From Fructilactobacillus cliffordii (GTDB lineage: Bacteria > Bacillota > Bacilli > Lactobacillales > Lactobacillaceae): DNA of 64,000 bases. The notes beneath the pieces are model-generated. The model did no database searches. It was not told the origin of the DNA and saw nothing but the letters and a program-made list of their open reading frames with translations. The stretch covers positions 62,001 to 126,000 of the forward strand of contig NZ_CP097117.1 in the NCBI RefSeq assembly GCF_024029355.1, written 5' to 3'. The translations under genes and the position numbers were made by a program. Below are positions 20,014 through 27,814 of this stretch, one piece after another. Position 1 is the first letter of the stretch, and every line of letters begins with the position of its first letter.

Positions 20014-20361
20014 TTAACGCCAGCGACTAGCTCTTCTAGTTGGAAGAATTAGGAGAATCAAGAGCCACAGGGTTCCGATAGCCGGGATTATTTGAATCCA
20101 GAACCACCAACCTGAATGGTTGGAGTCGTGGAGCCGGCGGAAGGTTACAGAAATGCTTCCAATCCATGCTAAGAGAAACATGATTCCGTAAATAACGGAA
20201 ACCATTTGGGCGGATACGGTGCCCGCTAGAACACCCAATAACCAAGCAGCTAGCAGCGCTAAGATGTAGTTAAAAATGAGGGGAATCCAGAATTCAACTA
20301 GCGAAGCGGTTCCCGAAAAGTTAAAGATATTATGCCAGAAATTACGATATGCTCTAAACAT
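20014..20361 (-). CDS. DUF805 family membrane protein
   Basis: 115 residues. Several hydrophobic segments (about residues 28-48, 54-76, 90-108) around the family signature RRLHDSNHSGWW, with FRAYRNFW at the N-terminus; this pattern defines DUF805. It is an integral membrane protein of unknown function. The start is the ATG at 20361, which has GGAGG seven bases upstream; a start at 20394 would precede that binding site. Its extended -10 promoter (20398-20406, minus strand) lies back to back with the SOS-controlled umuC promoter. Confidence 0.85.
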   Translation of the reverse strand: MFRAYRNFWHNIFNFSGTASLVEFWIPLIFNYILALLAAWLLGVLAGTVSAQMVSVIYGIMFLLAWIGSISVTFRRLHDSNHSGWWFWIQIIPAIGTLWLLILLILPTRRASRWR

Positions 20362-20397
20362 GATGGTCCTCCATTTTAAAATAGTTAGTTTCATTTT

Positions 20398-20406
20398 ATT
20401 ATATCA
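20398..20406 (-). promoter_or_regulatory. Extended -10 promoter of the DUF805 gene
   Basis: On the minus strand TG-A-TATAAT. No clear -35. It is divergent from the umuC promoter whose -35 starts 16 bp away. Confidence 0.5.
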
Positions 20407-20421
20407 GAGGACAAATGGACA

Positions 20422-20450
20422 TTTACACGAACTTTGAGGTGAGATATAAT
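20422..20450 (+). promoter_or_regulatory. umuC operon promoter
   Basis: TTTACA (20422-20427), 17-bp spacer, TATAAT (20445-20450). The SOS box starts 6 bases after the -10, covering the expected start point. Confidence 0.8.
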
Positions 20451-20455
20451 AGTAC

Positions 20456-20469
20456 CGAACAAATGTTCG
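20456..20469 (+). promoter_or_regulatory. SOS box (LexA/DinR operator)
   Basis: CGAACAAATGTTCG matches the Gram-positive consensus CGAACrnryGTTyG at every position. It sits at the predicted start of the umuC transcript and 13 bases before the start codon. Confidence 0.95.
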
Positions 20470-20481
20470 GGAGATGGAGTA

Positions 20482-21771
20482 ATGAACTACGATGCAGAAC
20501 CTCATGGGGTTTATTTTTTCATTGATAATAAGTCTTTTTACGCTAGCTGTGAAAGTGTAGCCCGAGGATTAAATCCGTTGACAGCTGTTTTATGCGTCAT
20601 GTCAGAAACTGCCAACACTAACGGGGGACTAATTTTGGCTGCTTCCCCCCGTGCAAAGCAGTTGTTCGGGCTTCACAACGTCAACCGTCAGTATGAGTTG
20701 CCACACGATGAACATCTCATTCTGGTTCCACCACGCATGAATCTTTACATCAAAAAGAACCTAGAGATTAATCAGATTTTTACTGAATTTGCAGCTGAAG
20801 CAGACCTGCTACCATATTCGATTGATGAGTCGTTGTTAGACATGACCCACTCGTGGCGGTTATTTGGCAATACAGTGAAAACAGTGGCTCAGCAAATTCA
20901 GCGTGAGATTAAGCGACGCCTGGGTTTGTACGTCACGGTGGGAATTGGAGATAATCCGGTGCAAGCCAAGCTAGCCCTAGATCTTTATGCGAAGCATAAC
21001 CGGAATCTGATTGGCGAACTGCATTATGAAGATGTGCCAACCAAACTGTGGCCAATTCAGAATTTAACGTCCGTATGGGGAATTGGCAAACGTCAGGCAC
21101 AACGATTAGCACGATTAGGGATTCATTCGATGGCTGAGTTAGCTGCTGCTAATCCATATGTCTTAAAACAAGAGCTGGGGGTGATTGGAACCCAACTATT
21201 TGCGACTGCCTGGGGAATTGACCGTAGTAATCTGCACGAAGCTTATCAACCCCAACAACGGAGTTATAGTAACGGCCAGGTGTTGCCCCGGGACTACTGT
21301 CAGGAAAGTGAACTAGCAGTGGTGATTAAGGAACTAGCTGAACAGGTTGCCGCTCGCGTTCAGGCTCATCATTTCCAGGTCGGATCGGTTACGTTACAAC
21401 TGGGCATGGCTCATGGGCAAGTCGATGCGCACCATCTCTCCCATACTCAGCGGATTCCGACTACGGATCAAACGGTTGAACTCCGGCAGGTGGTGATGGC
21501 AATATTTCAAAAGCTCTGGCACGGGGAAACGATTCGGTGGATTAATCTGGCCTTTGGTGATTTAACTCCTGCCACCGGAATGCAACTGGATTTACTAGCT
21601 GATAACCAGCGACGTACAAAGCAACGCGAGTTAGACCACGTCACCGCTGCGATTCGAAAACGGTTTGGAGTAGATGCTGTCTTTCGCGCTCAAAGTCTTT
21701 GTTCCGGGGGAACCGCGTTGGAGCGTGCCGGATTGGTGGGAGGTCATAGTGGGGGCAATAGCTATGAATAA
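20482..21771 (+). CDS. umuC: Y-family DNA polymerase (UmuC/UvrX type), SOS-induced
   Basis: 429-residue translesion polymerase. The N-terminal catalytic motif is VYFFIDNKSFYASCES, with the first active-site Asp. The second acidic pair is in YSIDESLLDM, with GIGDNPVQAKLA after it; helix-hairpin-helix WGIGKRQAQRL follows. Near the end QLDLL (residues 368-372) looks like a sliding-clamp-binding motif. The asparagine-containing DNKSFYAS and the YolD partner downstream fit the UvrX/YqjW group rather than DinB. Controlled by a perfect SOS box. First gene of a three-gene operon; its 3' end overlaps the next ORF by 8 bases. Confidence 0.92.
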   Translation: MNYDAEPHGVYFFIDNKSFYASCESVARGLNPLTAVLCVMSETANTNGGLILAASPRAKQLFGLHNVNRQYELPHDEHLILVPPRMNLYIKKNLEINQIFTEFAAEADLLPYSIDESLLDMTHSWRLFGNTVKTVAQQIQREIKRRLGLYVTVGIGDNPVQAKLALDLYAKHNRNLIGELHYEDVPTKLWPIQNLTSVWGIGKRQAQRLARLGIHSMAELAAANPYVLKQELGVIGTQLFATAWGIDRSNLHEAYQPQQRSYSNGQVLPRDYCQESELAVVIKELAEQVAARVQAHHFQVGSVTLQLGMAHGQVDAHHLSHTQRIPTTDQTVELRQVVMAIFQKLWHGETIRWINLAFGDLTPATGMQLDLLADNQRRTKQRELDHVTAAIRKRFGVDAVFRAQSLCSGGTALERAGLVGGHSGGNSYE

Positions 21772-22090
21772 GCCGGACGTTTCAACCACCGTTACGACCA
21801 TTAACCACCGGATTTCCCGCCAGTTTCATCCTCAATCAGGAAGTCGATACACCATTTTAATTGTGCATGATCCGTATGCGCCCGCTTTTAACTGGTTCTT
21901 GAACATTAAGCATCCCCACCAAAACGCCCGCTCTCAGCCTCTGGCAGTTTTACCGAGTGATTTACAGTGTCTAGAAGCGGTTTTAAAGGGAGTCAGTGAG
22001 CAATATCACTTTACGATTAATTACCGAAACTGTGGTAATTTACGCTGGCCGACCACGGGACGTCTAATTGAGCAAACAGGTGATTTGTGA
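21764..22090 (+). CDS. Unknown protein in the SOS operon
   Basis: 108 residues from ATG at 21764, overlapping umuC by 8 bases and the yolD-like gene by 1. I do not recognise the family. It has no signal peptide or membrane segment. The visible sequence has a hydrophobic strand YTILIVHDPY, the segment NWFLNIKHPH, and two cysteines (in LQCLEAV and NYRNCGNL). The tight packing between a translesion polymerase and a YolD-like protein, under one SOS box, suggests a function in DNA-damage tolerance, perhaps as a polymerase accessory. This is inference from position only. Confidence 0.75.
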   Translation: MNKPDVSTTVTTINHRISRQFHPQSGSRYTILIVHDPYAPAFNWFLNIKHPHQNARSQPLAVLPSDLQCLEAVLKGVSEQYHFTINYRNCGNLRWPTTGRLIEQTGDL

Positions 22091-22452
22091 TGAACGATCG
22101 GGTGGCCCAACAATTCTTCGCGCATGATTATCATGATCGAGGGGTCCAAAAGTGGCAGGGATACTTTTTATCTGATCATACCCAACACCTCCGCGAACGG
22201 CACCAAGCTGTTCAACAAGCTACTACTTGGGAGAGAATCCCAGCGATGAACCGGACAGAGATTAGCCAGGAACTACAGTACGCCGTGCGGAAGCGACAGC
22301 CAGTCACGTTAATTTGGCAACGAACCAGTGGCCTGGAAAATCAGTATTTTCAAGCCCAGGGACGGGTGACTGGAAACGAAGATGGGCTGTTACGGATTAA
22401 TTCCCAGCTAATTCCCTTTGAACGAATTGTGGCAATTAAAAGAAAAAATTAA
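22090..22452 (+). CDS. YolD-like protein
   Basis: 120 residues. The N-terminal DRGVQKWQGYFLSDHT matches the YolD signature (DRGxxKWxxFLSEH). The remainder is a small beta-rich domain (TLIWQRTSGLENQYFQAQGRV, LLRINSQLIPFERIVAIK). YolD-like proteins accompany Y-family polymerases in Firmicutes and their plasmids and have been proposed as functional analogues of UmuD. The start is ATG at 22090 with AGGTGA upstream, overlapping the preceding stop (TGATG). It is the last gene of the SOS operon; no terminator is seen before the next promoter. Confidence 0.88.
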   Translation: MNDRVAQQFFAHDYHDRGVQKWQGYFLSDHTQHLRERHQAVQQATTWERIPAMNRTEISQELQYAVRKRQPVTLIWQRTSGLENQYFQAQGRVTGNEDGLLRINSQLIPFERIVAIKRKN

Positions 22453-22462
22453 GTGGCTACAC

Positions 22463-22491
22463 TTTATTATTTTTTTAAAATGACTTATAAT
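22463..22491 (+). promoter_or_regulatory. Promoter of the VOC-family gene
   Basis: TTTATT (22463-22468), 17-bp spacer, TATAAT (22486-22491). The transcript leader can fold: GTTCA (22498-22502) with TGAAC (22521-22525) enclosing CTTCA/TGAAG. Confidence 0.6.
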
Positions 22492-22547
22492 AAAGATGTT
22501 CAAAGCTTCACATGATGAAGTGAACCAAACCCAAAGGAGAGATTACA

Positions 22548-22937
22548 ATGGCATTAGATAACTACTTTACTGGATTACAACACGTTGGAATTCCAGCTAC
22601 GGATTTAGACGAAACGGTGGCTTTTTACGAAAAGTTAGGTTTTACTAAAGCGGGCGAATTTTTATACCAAGGCAATCGTTGTGCATTCATGAAGTATGAC
22701 AACTTAATGATTGAAACTTGGGAAGGTGACGAAACTGCTAAGGTTGACGGAGCCATTAACCACATTTCTTTAAATGCAACTGACGCAGCTGCTGCTTTAC
22801 AAGAGGCTAAGGACATGGGCTTAGATTTAATTGATACTGAAATTCAAACTCGTCCATTTTGGGACAAGGGAATTAAGTTCTTTAACATTTATGGTCCGAA
22901 CCACGAAAAGATTGAATTCTGTGAAATCGTAAAATAA
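22548..22937 (+). CDS. VOC superfamily (glyoxalase/bleomycin-resistance fold) protein
   Basis: 129 residues with the paired beta-alpha-beta-beta-beta modules of the VOC fold: LQHVGIPATDLDETVAFYEKLGF, later INHISLNATD, and YGPNHEKIEFCEI at the end. Metal-ligand candidates are His in LQHVGI and Glu in KIEFCE. Members include glyoxalases, dioxygenases and resistance proteins; the substrate cannot be told. The start ATG follows AAAGGAG. It is monocistronic, with its own promoter and terminator. Confidence 0.85.
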   Translation: MALDNYFTGLQHVGIPATDLDETVAFYEKLGFTKAGEFLYQGNRCAFMKYDNLMIETWEGDETAKVDGAINHISLNATDAAAALQEAKDMGLDLIDTEIQTRPFWDKGIKFFNIYGPNHEKIEFCEIVK

Positions 22938-22948
22938 GCTTTTTTAAG

Positions 22949-22978
22949 AGCAGGCGTATTGATGCGCCTGCTTTTTTG
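22949..22978 (+). terminator. Intrinsic terminator after the VOC gene
   Basis: AGCAGGCG (22949-22956) pairs with CGCCTGCT (22965-22972), followed by T5-6. Confidence 0.88.
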
Positions 22979-23017
22979 TGATTTTTAATGATTATTATCT
23001 AAATTAAAGAAATCTTC

Positions 23018-23046
23018 TTGCCATTTTAGGATTGCTCCAGTACCAT
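23018..23046 (+). promoter_or_regulatory. Promoter before the 102-aa unknown gene
   Basis: TTGCCA (23018-23023), 17-bp spacer, TACCAT (23041-23046). Confidence 0.5.
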
Positions 23047-23090
23047 GGGTAATAGGTTTAATCGAATTTATGAAAATGGAGGTGGATAAC

Positions 23091-23399
23091 ATGTTGGCAA
23101 TGACGAAAAAATTTTTGCGTGATAACGGTTATCACTATAAAAAGGGTTACATCCGCCCGTTAATGACTCCAGACAGTGTTTACATTTTCCGGTTTGGCAA
23201 AGAAGAGTTGAACAATCGGATTATCTTACGATATGGACATGGCTGGACCGGGCGCCAAAAAATTAAAGAAATTGATTTACGTTTGCATAAACAAAAGCAT
23301 CCACGGATTTTTAAGACCGAACGGAGTCTCTTGAAGTACCTCAAGTCACACCTTTCTTATCACGAAGCCAAGTTGCAAAAAATTAAAGAAGAACAATAA
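23091..23399 (+). CDS. Small basic protein of unknown function upstream of prmA
   Basis: 102 residues, start ATG 23091 behind GGAGGTGG. The in-frame ATG at 23070 lacks a binding site. The protein is rich in Lys, Arg and His, without membrane segments. It has YIFRFGKEELNNRIILRYG, a gap-free alternating pattern suggesting a beta hairpin, then a lysine-rich helix (SLLKYLKSHLSYHEAKLQK). I do not recognise the family. A weak terminator lies directly after the stop, so prmA may be expressed partly by read-through. Confidence 0.75.
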   Translation: MLAMTKKFLRDNGYHYKKGYIRPLMTPDSVYIFRFGKEELNNRIILRYGHGWTGRQKIKEIDLRLHKQKHPRIFKTERSLLKYLKSHLSYHEAKLQKIKEEQ

Positions 23400-23401
23400 T
23401 T

Positions 23402-23429
23402 GAAGCATCCTCGGCAGGGTGCTTCTTTT
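23402..23429 (+). terminator. Weak intrinsic terminator/attenuator before prmA
   Basis: GAAGCATCC (23402-23410) pairs with GGGTGCTTC (23417-23425), one G-U pair, then only four T. No separate prmA promoter is apparent, so partial read-through is likely. Confidence 0.65.
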
Positions 23430-23450
23430 GCTAAGAGGGGACAACATACT

Positions 23451-24329
23451 ATGAAGTTAACGGAAGTTCGCATTACTACCACTAACGAAGCCGAAGAAGC
23501 GGTTAGTAATTTGCTGATTACAGCCGGAGCTCAGGGAATTCAGCTTGATGATCAATTACCGGGCGACCAAGTGGCGGTAATTACGTATGTTACTGAGGAC
23601 CTTAACCTAGCTGTCTTTATCAAACAAGTCGAAGAAGGACTGAGCCACTTTACTGAATATGGGCTAAACGCGGGCGTGGAGACGATTGAAACCCGCCCGG
23701 TTGACGAGCAGTGGACGACCGAATGGGAACAATATTACCACGCGGAGCGGATTACTCGTTACCTGACGGTGGTGCCTAATTGGGAAGATTATCAACCTGC
23801 TCAGACTGATCAAAAAGTGATTCGCCTCGATCCTGGGATGGCCTTTGGAACAGGAACGCATCCCACGACAAAGATGTCGTTACAAGCGTTAGAAACAACC
23901 TTGCGCGGGGAAGAAACGCTTTTTGACGTCGGAACCGGTTCTGGAGTACTTAGCATTGGAGCTCGGTTGCTAGGAGCAAAGTCAATTCGAGCGTGGGATA
24001 ACGATCCCGTGGCGGTGGAAGCGGCTCAAAAAAACTTAGCAATGAATCTCGGAATGGAAGACATTCAGGTATCACAAAACAGTTTATTAACTGGGATTGA
24101 CGGTACGGCCGACGTGATTGTCGCTAATATGTTAGCAGAAGTGTTATTACCACTAATTCCCCAGGTTCCTACGCACTTACGTAATCACGGTCACCTCATT
24201 CTTGCCGGGATTTACGTGGATCAATTACCCAAGATTCAGGCTCAGTTAGCCGAGCAGCAGTTGATTGCTGAACAAATCATGACGGTGGGCAACTGGCGAG
24301 CTGTGATTGCGACGCAGAAAGGACAGTAA
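23451..24329 (+). CDS. prmA: Ribosomal protein L11 methyltransferase
   Basis: 292 residues. N-terminal substrate-recognition domain (MKLTEVRITTTNEAEEAVS), then a SAM-dependent methyltransferase domain: RLDPGMAFGTGTHPTT, motif I DVGTGSGVLSIGA, and the catalytic-loop motif VIVANMLAEVL. It methylates L11. The start is ATG at 23451 with AGAGGGG upstream; a longer TTG reading from 23400 would run through the terminator. Only one base separates its stop from the rsmE start. Confidence 0.94.
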   Translation: MKLTEVRITTTNEAEEAVSNLLITAGAQGIQLDDQLPGDQVAVITYVTEDLNLAVFIKQVEEGLSHFTEYGLNAGVETIETRPVDEQWTTEWEQYYHAERITRYLTVVPNWEDYQPAQTDQKVIRLDPGMAFGTGTHPTTKMSLQALETTLRGEETLFDVGTGSGVLSIGARLLGAKSIRAWDNDPVAVEAAQKNLAMNLGMEDIQVSQNSLLTGIDGTADVIVANMLAEVLLPLIPQVPTHLRNHGHLILAGIYVDQLPKIQAQLAEQQLIAEQIMTVGNWRAVIATQKGQ

Positions 24330-24330
24330 T

Positions 24331-25065
24331 GTGCAACATTATTTTATGGATCAAGCATTGAAGCTTGGAGCTCAAGTTTCGTTACCGACCGCGGTTCAAA
24401 AGCACTGGGTACGGGTATTACGGGCCAAACCGGGTGAGCAAGCAGAATTTGTGGATGATCAGCAACAAGTTTTTATTGGAGAACTAGTGGATGAAACTAC
24501 GGGGACCATCAAAATTGTGTTGCAAAAGGATCACGATGCGGAGCTTCCGATTGTCACCACGATTGCTTGTGGATTACCAAAGAGCGGAAAAGCAGAGTTA
24601 ATGGTGCAAAAGGCGACGGAAATGGGTGCTGCAGAAATTATTTTTCTGCCGACTGAATGGTCAGTGGCTCAGTGGAAGCACAAAGCTGGCAAAAAGGTGG
24701 AACGCTTGCAAAAGATTGCTCACAGTGCTGCCGAGCAATCTCACCGCAATCTAGTTCCTAAGGTTCGTTATTTAGGCCAGTTCACTGATTTATTAGACGT
24801 TCAGGTTGACCAACGAGTGGTGGCTTATGAAGAGGCGGCCAAACGCGGAGAAGTGAGTGAATTGGTGCGGATCGTAACTCAGATGCAACCAGGTCAACGC
24901 TTGCTAGCAGTCTTTGGACCAGAGGGGGGTCTAAGTCCTGCGGAGGTCGGATGGCTTCAGAATCATGCTTTTCACGTGGTGGGCTTAGGCCCCCGGATTC
25001 TGCGAACTGAATCAGCACCGTTGTACTTTTTAAGTGCCATGTCTGTACTTTCCGAACTTAAATGA
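24331..25065 (+). CDS. rsmE: 16S rRNA m3U1498 methyltransferase RsmE
   Basis: 244 residues. It methylates U1498 of 16S rRNA. PUA-like N-terminus (KHWVRVLRAKPGEQ) and a SPOUT domain with a C-terminal trefoil knot: GLPKSGKAELMVQKATEMGA, AEQSHRN, FGPEGGLSPAE and LGPRILRTESAPLYFLS. The start is GTG at 24331 with AAAGGA in the end of prmA; the longer in-frame reading begins inside prmA and lacks support. The prmA-rsmE-rel order is standard in lactobacilli. Confidence 0.95.
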   Translation: MQHYFMDQALKLGAQVSLPTAVQKHWVRVLRAKPGEQAEFVDDQQQVFIGELVDETTGTIKIVLQKDHDAELPIVTTIACGLPKSGKAELMVQKATEMGAAEIIFLPTEWSVAQWKHKAGKKVERLQKIAHSAAEQSHRNLVPKVRYLGQFTDLLDVQVDQRVVAYEEAAKRGEVSELVRIVTQMQPGQRLLAVFGPEGGLSPAEVGWLQNHAFHVVGLGPRILRTESAPLYFLSAMSVLSELK

Positions 25066-25071
25066 TAGAAT
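25063..25071 (+). promoter_or_regulatory. Candidate extended -10 promoter of rel
   Basis: TG-A-TAGAAT overlapping the rsmE stop; only a poor -35 (CTGTAC) lies 17 bp upstream. Confidence 0.4.
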
Positions 25072-25127
25072 GTTATTAAAATCAAGTAAATTACGAATGA
25101 TGTCATTGCTAAGTGGGGGTGAAACCG

Positions 25128-27350
25128 ATGGCTAGTCTAAAACAGTGGCAACCCACTGAGATTTTTTCCAAAATTCAGACCGAAATGACTCCGGATCAAG
25201 TTGACATGGTTAAACGGGCGTATCAAGTCGCTCGGCATGCTCATGGAACGAATTTACGTGCTTCTGGAGAAAGCTATATTGCCCATTCCACTAACGTAGC
25301 CGGTATCTTAGCTGATTTAAACATGGATTCCGTGGCAGTAACGGCCGGTTTTTTACATGACGTAGTGGAAGATAGCAACGTACAACTTGCAGACGTGCGG
25401 GAGCAATTTGGTGATGACGTAGCCCTGATTGTGGACGGAGTTACCAAGATTAGTAAAATCAAATATAATTCCAGTCGCGAAGCATTGGCAGAAAACTACC
25501 GCAAGTTGTTGCTGGTAATGTGTAAAGACATTCGAGTTATGATCGTGAAACTTGCAGACCGGATGGACAATATGGATACGTTGGGGGATTTAAACCCTGA
25601 GTTTCAGCCCCGTTTTGCCAAGGAAACGCTGGATGTGTATGCACCGATTGCTGATCGCCTTGGGATGGGAACCGTTAAGTGGGAACTGCAGGATATGGCC
25701 CTGCGCTACCTGAATCCAGATGCGTACTACAAAATTGCTCACTCCATGAAATCCAAGCGTAACGAACGGGAATCTTACATCCAGGATGCGATTTGCGAAG
25801 TTAAAAACGCCATCAAGGATTATCACATTGATGCTGAAATTTATGGACGTCCCAAACACATTTATTCCATTTACAAAAAGATGGTGGACAAGCACAAGAA
25901 GTTTGAAGAAATCTATGACTTGTCGGCCATTCGGATTATTGTTGATACGGTGAAGGATTGTTATGCCATTTTGGGAGCAGTTCATGCCAAGTGGCCGCCA
26001 ATGCCCGGAAGGTTTAAGGACTACATTGCAATGCCTAAACCCAACCTGTACCAGTCATTGCACACAACTGTGATTGGTCCGGAAGGCAAACCGCTCGAAA
26101 TCCAGATTCGAACCAAAGAGATGCACCGGATTGCCGAATACGGGGTAGCGGCCCACTGGGCTTATAAGCAAGGTGAGACCGACGCGGTTGCCAATGATGA
26201 AAATAACATGCAATTGAACTGGTTTAAAAAGATTATTGAAATTCAAGAAGAAACTGATAACGCTTCTGAGTTCATGGATAGCGTGCAAGGAGAGCTTTTC
26301 TCTGATCACGTATATGCCTTTACTCCGAACGGGGACGTGCTGGAATTACCTCAGGGGGCGGGTCCATTAGACATGGCTTACTCCATTCACACGCAAGTTG
26401 GTCACCGAGCTACGGGAGCACGGGTCAACGGCAAGATGGTTTCTTTGGATTACCAGATTAAAAATGGAGACATCGTAGAAATCATTACGTCTGCCAATTC
26501 GACGGGACCAGGGAAAAACTGGTTGGATTTGGTGCATACGAACAGTGCTAAGCACAAAATTAATCAGTTTTTCAAAAAGCAAAATCGTGAAGATAACATT
26601 AAAACCGGGGCGGAATTACTTCACAATCAACTGGAAGAAACCGGTTATGTACCCAATGAATTGTTAACTACCGAGAACTGGGATCGGGTTTTAAACGAAC
26701 TACACTACCGGTCGGAAGACGATTTATTGGCCGCCCTTGGTTTTGGCGACATTCACGTAGTGGGAGTGGCCAACCGGTTTACCAGTGAGATCCGGGATGA
26801 ACGGCAACGAGAACGCGAACAACAAGCTGAACAAGAGCTTTTGGAACAACCCCAGACTCTTTCGACAAAAAAAGAAGCACAGGCTCCGCAGGGGAATCGA
26901 CCAGCGGATAACGTTGCTATCGATGGAATTGACAACGTCTTAGTACGGATTAGTCATTGTTGTTTGCCACTGCCAGGTGACGAAATCATCGGTTACATTA
27001 CGAAGGGTCGGGGCATTTCGATTCACCGGGTTGATTGTAATAATTTTAGTCAAGCCGAACCAGGTCGAATCATTGCAGCACACTGGCGCCATGTGGATGA
27101 TAATCGGATTAATTACCAATCAAAACTCCGGTTTGAAGCCGATAACCGGAATGGGGTTTTAAACGATGTGATTAAACGGTTTAGCAATAGTCCGGTTCAA
27201 TTAACTTCAATTAATGGTCGGGTTCACGACGATACCGGGGTGACCATCGAAGCCATTGTGGAGGTTCACAACGTTGCTCAAGCAGAACGAGTGTTGGATA
27301 CCGTCAAAATGGTACCGGGGGTCGCCACAGCGACCCGAATTTTGAACTAA
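25128..27350 (+). CDS. relA: Bifunctional (p)ppGpp synthetase/hydrolase Rel
   Basis: 740 residues, the long RSH type. N-terminal HD hydrolase (YIAHSTNVA, FLHDVVEDS, KLADRMDNM), synthetase domain (YGRPKHIYSIYKKM, RFKDYIAMPKPN, YQSLHTT), TGS domain (DHVYAFTPNGDV), a helical/zinc-finger part (ISHCCLPLPGDEIIG) and a C-terminal ACT domain (NRNGVLNDVIKRF). Hydrolase and synthetase motifs both look intact. It sets the stringent response on ribosomes. The start is ATG at 25128 behind GGGGGTGA; the in-frame GTG at 25113 lies in that binding site. It is followed after 11 bases by dtd. Confidence 0.97.
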   Translation: MASLKQWQPTEIFSKIQTEMTPDQVDMVKRAYQVARHAHGTNLRASGESYIAHSTNVAGILADLNMDSVAVTAGFLHDVVEDSNVQLADVREQFGDDVALIVDGVTKISKIKYNSSREALAENYRKLLLVMCKDIRVMIVKLADRMDNMDTLGDLNPEFQPRFAKETLDVYAPIADRLGMGTVKWELQDMALRYLNPDAYYKIAHSMKSKRNERESYIQDAICEVKNAIKDYHIDAEIYGRPKHIYSIYKKMVDKHKKFEEIYDLSAIRIIVDTVKDCYAILGAVHAKWPPMPGRFKDYIAMPKPNLYQSLHTTVIGPEGKPLEIQIRTKEMHRIAEYGVAAHWAYKQGETDAVANDENNMQLNWFKKIIEIQEETDNASEFMDSVQGELFSDHVYAFTPNGDVLELPQGAGPLDMAYSIHTQVGHRATGARVNGKMVSLDYQIKNGDIVEIITSANSTGPGKNWLDLVHTNSAKHKINQFFKKQNREDNIKTGAELLHNQLEETGYVPNELLTTENWDRVLNELHYRSEDDLLAALGFGDIHVVGVANRFTSEIRDERQREREQQAEQELLEQPQTLSTKKEAQAPQGNRPADNVAIDGIDNVLVRISHCCLPLPGDEIIGYITKGRGISIHRVDCNNFSQAEPGRIIAAHWRHVDDNRINYQSKLRFEADNRNGVLNDVIKRFSNSPVQLTSINGRVHDDTGVTIEAIVEVHNVAQAERVLDTVKMVPGVATATRILN

Positions 27351-27361
27351 AGGAGAGTTTC

Positions 27362-27814
27362 ATGAAGTTAGTGATTCAACGAGTCCAACGAGCAGCAGTT
27401 CGCATTGACGAGCAAGAAGTAGGAGCCATTCAAACTGGTTTTTTGATTCTCGTTGGGGCAGAAGCAGGAGATAATCAAGCGACAGTTCAGCACCTAGCGC
27501 AAAAGGTTGCCAAGCTCCGGGTATTTGAAGACGAAGCCGGGAAAATGAACTTGAACATTAAGCAGGTAGACGGTGCCGTTTTATCGGTTTCTCAATTTAC
27601 GTTATTAGCCGACTTACAACACGGGAACCGCCCGTCGTTTAAGCAAGCTGGGGCTCCTGCTGAAGCCAACCATAATTATCAATGTTTTAATGCTGCTTTA
27701 GCAGATCAAGGTTTACCCGTGGCTACGGGTGAATTTGGGGCGGACATGCAAGTCGAATTGGTTAATGATGGACCAGCCACCTTCTTGATGGATTATCAGG
27801 AGCCCAACGCATGA
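27362..27814 (+). CDS. dtd: D-aminoacyl-tRNA deacylase
   Basis: 150 residues. It removes D-amino acids from mischarged tRNAs. Signature motifs SVSQFTLLAD, NRPSF and NDGPATFLMD (family: NxGPVTF) are present, plus RVQRAAVRID at the N-terminus. The start follows AAAGGAG, 11 bases after rel, the usual rel-dtd pair. The stop overlaps the next start by 4 bases (ATGA). Confidence 0.96.
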   Translation: MKLVIQRVQRAAVRIDEQEVGAIQTGFLILVGAEAGDNQATVQHLAQKVAKLRVFEDEAGKMNLNIKQVDGAVLSVSQFTLLADLQHGNRPSFKQAGAPAEANHNYQCFNAALADQGLPVATGEFGADMQVELVNDGPATFLMDYQEPNA

